DNA of 23,967 nucleotides from Chara braunii (taxonomy: Eukaryota; Streptophyta; Charophyceae; Charales; Characeae). The position numbers and the translations under genes were made by a program. Shown in pieces: positions 18,961-23,967 of this stretch (position 1 is its first letter; the number at the start of each line of letters is the position of its first letter). The stretch lies in the NCBI GenBank assembly GCA_003427395.1, contig BFEA01000091.1, positions 1,144,040-1,168,006 of the forward strand, given 5' to 3'. The notes beneath the pieces were generated by a model that made no database searches, was not told the origin of the DNA, and saw only the letters and a list, made by a program, of their open reading frames with translations.

Positions 18961-19296
18961 CTTCGTACAAAAAAAGTGCGTATCGTCGATATCGCGCAGC
19001 AGGATATGCCTTGGAATATTTGAGCGAATTATCGTTCGCGGACATTTTTTAAGTAGATTCGAAGAGCGCGCAATGCAAAGTGAGCTCATAACGTGATCGT
19101 TTTCGGGCGAAGGGAGTAGGATGTGGTTGGTCCGATCAAGGCGCGGGGATGGTGAGGAAAGTGGGAACGCGATTATACCAAGCAGCGTTGTTATTTATTA
19201 GTCTCTTTGGAGTGACTGTGGTTCACTGGTGTGTGAAGCTTTGCACCAAACCTGCCTCGGTATTTGAAGTGCGCATCGTTATTAGATATAGTTGGG

Positions 19297-19548
19297 ATGA
19301 GCAGTAGGGGGGATAGTAATTATAGGGAGATCGAGTTTGAAAGGCTCTGGCAAGAGGTGGAAAATCTTGTTTACAATCGTATCATCCCGTTAATTATCGT
19401 AGTTTTAGAATTTAATCACGAGAGTACTAAGGAAGAACTATTGGCGGTCCTTGAGAGATTTCTAGGGAGGATTTACAGCACGGGTTGTGTAGTTAGAGAC
19501 AGGAGAAGGAGGAGGAGGAGACAGATAAGGAGACGATCTCATAGTTGA
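19297..19548 (+). CDS. Small ORF1 of the PLE, function unknown
   Basis: An 83-codon frame starts with an ATG at 19297 (MSSRGDSNYREIEFERLWQE), passes through a hydrophobic stretch (IIPLIIVVLEF) and ends in a strongly basic tail (seven Arg in a row, then QIRRRSHS). Its stop (19546-19548) lies two bases before the ATG of the main ORF at 19551, in a different frame. It could be a separate small protein, or the N-terminus of the main protein separated by a frameshift; the main frame has its own good ATG. The helical, charged character resembles small Gag-like ORF1 proteins, but I recognise no family. Confidence 0.5.
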   Translation: MSSRGDSNYREIEFERLWQEVENLVYNRIIPLIIVVLEFNHESTKEELLAVLERFLGRIYSTGCVVRDRRRRRRRQIRRRSHS

Positions 19549-19550
19549 AA

Positions 19551-20447
19551 ATGAATCCCTTGGCACAGATTTTGACTGGTTTGGGTAACGGGATGAACTC
19601 GAGTGGTAATCAACAAGGAGTTGTGACTTGCTATATATGCGGAAAAATGGGGCATTATGCCCGAAATTGTTGGGCTTCGGGTAATGGAAGGCAGCCAGCA
19701 GCACAGCAACCTATGGTGAGTAGGGAGGATGATGAAACGAAAGAAATGAGAGAGTATTTCAGAGAGAAGTTGGAGAAAAGGAAGTCCGAGGAGGAGAGGA
19801 CAGAAAGAGAGGAGGAAGGGGGACGGAGGAAGGAAGAGGATTTGAGGAAGGAACAAGAAAGATTGAGGGAGGCCGAAGCAAGGGAAGCGCGACTAGAAGC
19901 TCGGTTAACTTGGCTCCTTGCGCAACACACAAAGACGACTAAATAGCCGGAGAGTTCGAGCGTCAAGAAGAAATCACCCAAGACGAAAGCAAGGGTCCTG
20001 AGGGAGATTCGAAGCTACCTAGACGAATCGGAGGATGAGAGCGAGGAGGTTAGGGAAGAGGCGGGGAAACTGGTCGAGGCAATTGAAAAAAGAAAAGGAA
20101 AGAGGAGGGCAAATAGTGAGGAGGAGGGAAGACTCTCCAAGATTCGAACCGAAAGAAAATGTTTCAGAAGGGACCAGGTGAAGATCGAAGATGCCAAAGA
20201 AGAAAGAACTCCACCGCAGAAAAGGAACAGTGGAGATGAATCGGGGATTTTGGATTTTGCGATCGAGCTACACAAACACCTATCAGAGAAGAAAGTTCCC
20301 GAACTTCGGAAGCTGTGTAGCAGGGAGGGCATCGAGTGGTCGAAGAAAGATGTAGCCATCGCTGAGTTAATTAAGTGCAAAGCGAAATTAGTATACGGGG
20401 AGTATTCGAAGACGCACGGGTATCTGAAATTTTCGAAAAATAAGTGA
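19551..20447 (+). pseudogene. PLE main ORF, N-terminal part: CCHC knuckle, coiled coil, SAP-like
   Basis: From the ATG at 19551, the frame encodes a CCHC knuckle CYICGKMGHYARNC (about 19629-19670) that would bind nucleic acid, then a long Glu/Arg/Lys-rich segment (about 19720-19915) with coiled-coil character. A TAG at 19944-19946 interrupts, but the same frame stays open afterwards through an acidic/basic linker. It then reaches a helical segment VPELRKLCSREGIEWSKKDV and AIAELIKCK (about 20295-20390) that resembles a SAP DNA-binding motif. A TGA at 20445-20447 separates it from the endonuclease part. Reading both stops as C-to-T changes (CAG, CGA) restores continuity. No termination signal or new promoter is seen between the parts. 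Confidence 0.75.
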
Positions 20448-21650
20448 GTGCGGATGGATATTTTGAAAAGGGAACTTGCGAATCGACGGGAAAAGGTGGA
20501 AGTTAAAGGGGAGAAGCTGAACATAGAGGATAAGGATAGACTCTTTCGACTTTTTTTGCTATATGTGATTAAAGGAGAATGCCCTTGGGCCAGGAAATGG
20601 GTAGGTCTGGTGAGCGGGAATGTAGACGATACTTCTACATCGAAAGCAGGGGTGTATGCACTCGTGAGCCCTTATTGTAGACACTTCTATATAGGATGCA
20701 CTACTCGGACCGTGATTACGAGGTGGAATGACCACGTATCCCAGACAATTAAAGGAGATCCGGGGAATGCGCCAAAACTACATGCATGGCTAAGGCTATT
20801 CGGGTGGCATAAGTATGTGGCTTTACCTTTGGTAGAAGGGATCGATGATCCTTTTGTCGTCGAATCTGATCTAATTAAGAGATTTTGCCCAGCACTGAAC
20901 ACGCAAGGGATAGGGAGAGAGGAAAAAAGGTTGAGGAAGAGAGTCGGGAAGAGGGAGAAAGGGAAGAGACGTGATTACTCTTTAGGGGGAACAGTGATCA
21001 GGTTTAACAATCGTGCTTATCTCATTAATCTGCTTAAAGAATTCAGGGGGACCCAGGGGGATATGTATATTCAGTTGTCAGGCGGATCGTTTTGGATGGA
21101 TAGGTGGAGGATAGTCCGACAAAAGGTGGGAGATACCTCCGTAGAGTTTGGTGGGGAGATCAAGAAGATCAGAGAGTGTCAGCGAATGTTGGAGGAAGGA
21201 GGGATTTTTAAAGCCACACAAATTAAAATTATGCCACTGAGCGTCGAACATCGCAAGTTCGTTCTGCGGGATATCTTACGTCAACCATCGAGGATTAGGA
21301 ATCTCTACGGAAAAGGGTCGAGGGAACTTGTATCTTTGTACCGGACTACGAAGTTGTTCGCTGAGAAGAGAAGTAGGAACCGTTTGAAGAATGTGATAGC
21401 TAGAGTAGTTAGAAACAAATATGGACAGGAGATCCGGAGAAGACCCTGTGTAAAGATTCCATTTTTTTCCGGGGTGAATTTGGGATCCGTGAGGAAGGTT
21501 GCTGCNAATACTATCCTAAGGTTGGGTGCGNACTATGACATAGCTAGATATGTAGCCAGTAGGGTGAGGGTGGTAACGAAGAAGCGATTGACAGTCGGCA
21601 TGATCATTCACAACCATCGAAAGTCCGCTGAGAGCAGGACCGCAGTATGA
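20448..21650 (+). pseudogene. PLE main ORF: GIY-YIG endonuclease domain
   Basis: This is 400 codons in the same frame as the flanking segments. The GIY-YIG nuclease is at about residues 65-155: GVY (68-70), FYIGCTT (80-86), R87 and R92 before H96, the metal-binding Glu in VESDLI (E139), and CPALN ending at N151. All catalytic-type residues are present, so this part could nick target DNA for target-primed reverse transcription. A basic linker (GREEKRLRKRVGKREKGKRR) and about 230 residues without recognised domain follow. Two Ns (21506, 21531) each hide one base. It ends in TGA at 21648-21650. Bases 21279-21373 were also copied into the misassembled block at 13.0 kb. Confidence 0.88.
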
Positions 21651-22136
21651 AGGTGCTTGGATCTCCATCTTCCCAGGGTTGATAACCATGTGAAGGTAAG
21701 GATTGACGAGATTCCTGGGATCCCACCATTCATATGGAACTCCCGGAATGTCACTCACGGCAATATTGTTGCCCCTCTTGTTCTACAGTCGTACATCAAG
21801 GAGGGAATATCCGGATGGACGAAGGGGAAGCATTTCTAAATCTCGCCTGACGAAATGAGAAGCTGCTATGGAGGAAGCAACAATAGTGAGGTGAGATCGC
21901 TATCAACCAACTCCATGCGAAGATGTCTTAGTACGTTGGAAGGACTGGTTGTTGTTCCAATCGATCGTAACCCTGGAGCTACTCTCGTGATCTGTGAGGT
22001 GTTGTACCACCGAGCATGCATGGACACGTTCAATCTCAACCCCAGCTTCCGTGTGATTCAGGATTCAACGTCGCAGACGATCACCAAGATGAAGAGTGAC
22101 TATCATCGGAATGCATTGGATAAAGTAGCCCGCTGA
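21651..22136 (+). pseudogene. PLE linker and N-terminal RT region
   Basis: The same frame continues, interrupted by TAA (21837-21839) and ending in TGA (22134-22136). LVVVPIDRNPGATLVICEVL at about 21945-22005 is the PLE pre-finger block (usually VVxPADKxxxxVVxD followed by Y). It is preceded by PGIPPFIWNSRNVTHGNIV. I do not see an unambiguous CxC linker motif like that reported for permuted PLEs; RCLDLHLP at about 21651-21675 might be a degraded form. Confidence 0.7.
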
Positions 22137-22964
22137 CAATCTGGTGGAAAGATCGGCCAGACCTATGTCTTACCAAAAGACAAAGACCTGAACCGTTGGA
22201 GGCCGATCTCTCCCTGCACTCTTGACCCTGCTAGAGTAGCCGGGTCAAGGATAAGGAGGGCTATCAGATTTATGCTTTTAGGGATCCCGAAGTGGGATCA
22301 TTTTGATCTTAAGTCTACAGATGACTTAAGGGCGACTGTGTCCGCAATTCAACAAGACCTGCGCGCAGCAGGCGACTGTGCGGTAGTCCGAAGTTTTGAC
22401 GTAAAGGACATGTTCGCGAGATTGTCACATGAGAGCGTGCTGAAAGCGGTGGATTGGATCAATGATTTCCATGCACAGAGAGGCATGATTGGGGTAAAGG
22501 TAAGTACGAGGGGGAAGATGTGTGCGATGATAAGGGTCGATTGGAGAGAAGAGGGTTTCACGTCCTTATCATTGGAAGACATTAGGCGATAAGTGTTTTT
22601 TGAACTTTCCCATTCGTATGTGCAATGTGCGGGAAATGTGCTGATTCAGGACTTCGACATTCCGATGGGCAGATGTTCGAGCCCGGCGCTAGCCTGTTTA
22701 GTATGTGCACATGCTGAATATGTTTTCATGAATAGGTGGAAGAAAACAGGAATGATAATCAGAGGGATCAGACTGATAGATGACGTAGCAATCTGGGTTG
22801 GATGTAGAAAGGAGGATCCTCGCACACAGAGGATGGCAAAGATGATTTTTGAGGATTTCCAGAACTGTTACGATGGGAATCTTAAATTGGTGCGTAAAGA
22901 TGAGGGTAAAAATGCCTTCGACTTTTTGGGATCTCGGATTTTTTCTGATTTGGACCTTTGGTGA
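22137..22964 (+). pseudogene. PLE reverse transcriptase palm and fingers
   Basis: In the same frame, RT1 is TYVLPKDKDLNRWRPISP (about 22161-22214). Motif A is VVRSFDVKDMFARLSHE, with the catalytic Asp codon at 22398-22400. Motif B is DIPMGRCSSPALACLVCAHA (about 22656-22715). Motif C is IRLIDDVAIWV, with the catalytic Asp pair at 22779-22784. KNAFDFLGSRI follows as the late motif. A TAA (22590-22592) lies between motifs A and B, and a TGA at 22962-22964 ends this frame. PLE RTs are related to telomerase RT. IDD in place of YxDD keeps both metal-binding aspartates. Confidence 0.88.
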
Positions 22965-23305
22965 TCAGAATTCACCCAAGGACCCGGAATCAGGAATGTC
23001 TGCTTCGGGGTGGTTATCTTCGCATTCATGCTATGCAGGATTTCGCCTCCTTTTCAAAGAAGGCCACAAAGAAGGCAACCATTTATGCTACGTTGGTTCG
23101 GATGAATCGGATCTCCAATTCCTTTGAAGCAATGAAGGCAGCAATCGCAGCTCTGATGATTGAAACTCACCTCCGGGGTTATGCCCCGGAGGTCTCTCTC
23201 GGTGCCCTGGCTAGATTCGTCAAGATGTCCGGGGGTCCGTGGGGGGTTTACCTCCCCAATGAGTACCCCGGACTGCAGAAGTATATGGGATGGAGAGGGG
23301 TGTAA
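22958..23305 (+). pseudogene. PLE RT thumb and C-terminus, after a frameshift
   Basis: The reading shifts by one frame near 22940-22962, probably in the run of T at 22939-22944. It then stays open to TAA at 23303-23305. The helical RIHAMQDFASFSKKATKKAT and FEAMKAAIAALMIETHLRGY look like the RT thumb; the ORF ends GGPWGVYLPNEYPGLQKYMG. The last roughly 35 codons are shared with copy A at 17319. No C-terminal endonuclease follows, which confirms the permuted order. Confidence 0.8.
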
Positions 23306-23552
23306 TTTAGCCTCGAGGAAAGAAACTGACAGGCCTGTATACTAGAAGGAATACTACGGGTGGGATGGGCGGCGAGAGGATAGGATAAGTAAGGTGGTTT
23401 GGCAGTAGGACACGATTTTGGTATCTGAATCAGGTCCCGAACCTTGGTAGAATGAATGCGGTAGGTAAGGCGTGCGTATTTTTCCTCAGTTCTGTCTTTG
23501 ATACTATCCTCTTTCTTTCGTTTCTTCGTTTTTGTTTTTTCCTTTCTTTTTC

Positions 23553-23606
<54 letters not shown>

Positions 23607-23967
23607 CGTTTTTTTTTTCCTTTTCGTTTTCAATTTCTTATACCGACTCCGGGTACTGGTGTTCCGATTCTGCGAATCGAGGAGAAATACGTAGAGTCGG
23701 ATGTAGACCGGTAAGCGCATCTGGTGAGGAATCGGTGCAGTGGTTACGACCATTTTGAAGATACGACGCATTTTTGGAATATCAAAATTTTCGCGTTCCG
23801 GGGGTGGCAGCGCCCATAGCGAACTTTTACGACCATTTTGAAGATACGACGCATTTTTGGAATATCAGGATTTTCGCGTTTCGGGGGTGGCAGCGCCCAT
23901 AGCGAACTTTCCAGGTTTGGAGAATAGTATGTTGATCGTTGCTAGTTTTCCTTCCTTTTTAGTAACC
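23199..23967 (+). repeat. Right pseudo-LTR of the tandem PLE (cut by window end)
   Basis: This is the direct repeat of 17319-18021. Main differences are a longer pure T run (about 23560-23606), a doubled 83-bp unit, and scattered substitutions. It contains the ORF stop and the 3' UTR. It has not ended at base 23967. Confidence 0.93.
23744..23909 (+). repeat. 83-bp tandem duplication in PLE 3' UTR
   Basis: 23744-23826 and 23827-23909 both begin TTACGACCATTTTGAAGATA and end GCGCCCATAGCGAACTT. Copy A has this unit once (from about 17880). The first unit differs at ATCAAAATTTTC versus ATCAGGATTTTC and at GTTCCGG versus GTTTCGG. Confidence 0.93.

Larger units (their letters stand above)
17319..23967 (+). 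mobile_element. Tandem Penelope-like element with N-terminal GIY-YIG
   Basis: A GIY-YIG endonuclease lies upstream of a PLE-type reverse transcriptase in one frame, which is the reverse of canonical Penelope order. Direct repeats of at least 700 bp at both ends (17319 and 23199; period about 5.88 kb) are typical of PLE pseudo-LTRs produced by tandem partial copies. A CT microsatellite adjoins the left end. These traits match the permuted-domain PLE clade described from green algae and other protists (Chlamys), as I recall it. The copy is decayed: six in-frame stops and one frameshift interrupt the main ORF before its end. Confidence 0.87.

Noticed and set aside
19462-20524. Long minus-strand Ser/Phe/Leu-rich frames (19539-19856, 19655-19981, 20015-20524)
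   Set aside because: Reverse shadows of the Glu/Lys/Arg-rich PLE coding sequence.
23498-23758. Phe-rich 'membrane protein' frames at 17572-17895 and 23452-23758
   Set aside because: Translations of the T-rich tract in the PLE 3' UTR, present in both pseudo-LTRs after the ORF stop.

Overview
The window looks like transposon-packed nuclear DNA from a eukaryote with a large, repeat-rich genome. I see no convincing host gene, no operon structure and no bacterial-type feature. The mix of a chromodomain Ty3/gypsy element, a tRNA-iMet-primed Ty3/gypsy element, short TIR elements, a tRNA-derived SINE and a Penelope-like element (PLE) with its GIY-YIG nuclease in front of the reverse transcriptase fits the green lineage (a streptophyte or other alga, or an early land plant). 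That placement is an inference. The assembly is short-read and imperfect: there is a 60-N gap, four isolated Ns, and a leftover Nextera mate-pair junction adapter at 13129-13158.

Layout. (1) About 1-7640, minus strand: a degenerate Ty3/gypsy element read right to left. In order it has a possible 5' LTR (from about 6842), a tRNA-iMet primer-binding site (6831-6840), gag (starting about 6681) with a CCHC knuckle, an aspartic protease, RT (YMDD), RNase H, an unexpected PHD-type C4HC3 finger, integrase (HHCC and a damaged D,D-35-E core) and a KLAPRF integrase C-terminus. An eroded downstream coding stretch runs off the left edge, so the 3' LTR is outside the window. (2) 7700-10680: non-coding, with a CT/gap/TG microsatellite and two MITE-like elements. 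(3) 10682-11841, plus strand: the 3' part of a second Ty3/gypsy element, a chromovirus with an internally deleted integrase and a C-terminal chromodomain, followed by a putative PPT and 3' LTR with a TATA box. (4) 12820-15320: CT microsatellites, a clear local misassembly, a second copy of the MITE, a small hairpin element and a tRNA-derived SINE family. (5) 15320-17318: non-coding, with a GC-rich stretch and a CT/CA/poly-C/CT microsatellite.

(6) 17319-23967 is the most interesting part. It is a tandem PLE arrangement: the 3' end of one copy (17319-18021), joined on its left to a CT microsatellite, is followed by a second copy that runs to the window end, where the same sequence recurs (23199-23967, a pseudo-LTR). 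The second copy has a hammerhead ribozyme motif (18490-18548), 5' UTR repeats, a small ORF1 (19297-19548), and one long frame (19551-22961). That frame encodes a CCHC knuckle, a charged coiled coil, a SAP-like segment, a GIY-YIG endonuclease and a PLE reverse transcriptase. Its stops can all be explained as C-to-T changes. The C-terminal part is one frameshift further on, ending at 23305.

Working together, the PLE parts suggest this model (inference): tandem copies are transcribed together and the hammerhead cuts the RNA into unit lengths. The zinc-knuckle/coiled-coil region packages RNA, GIY-YIG nicks the target and RT copies the template, with microsatellites as frequent landing sites.
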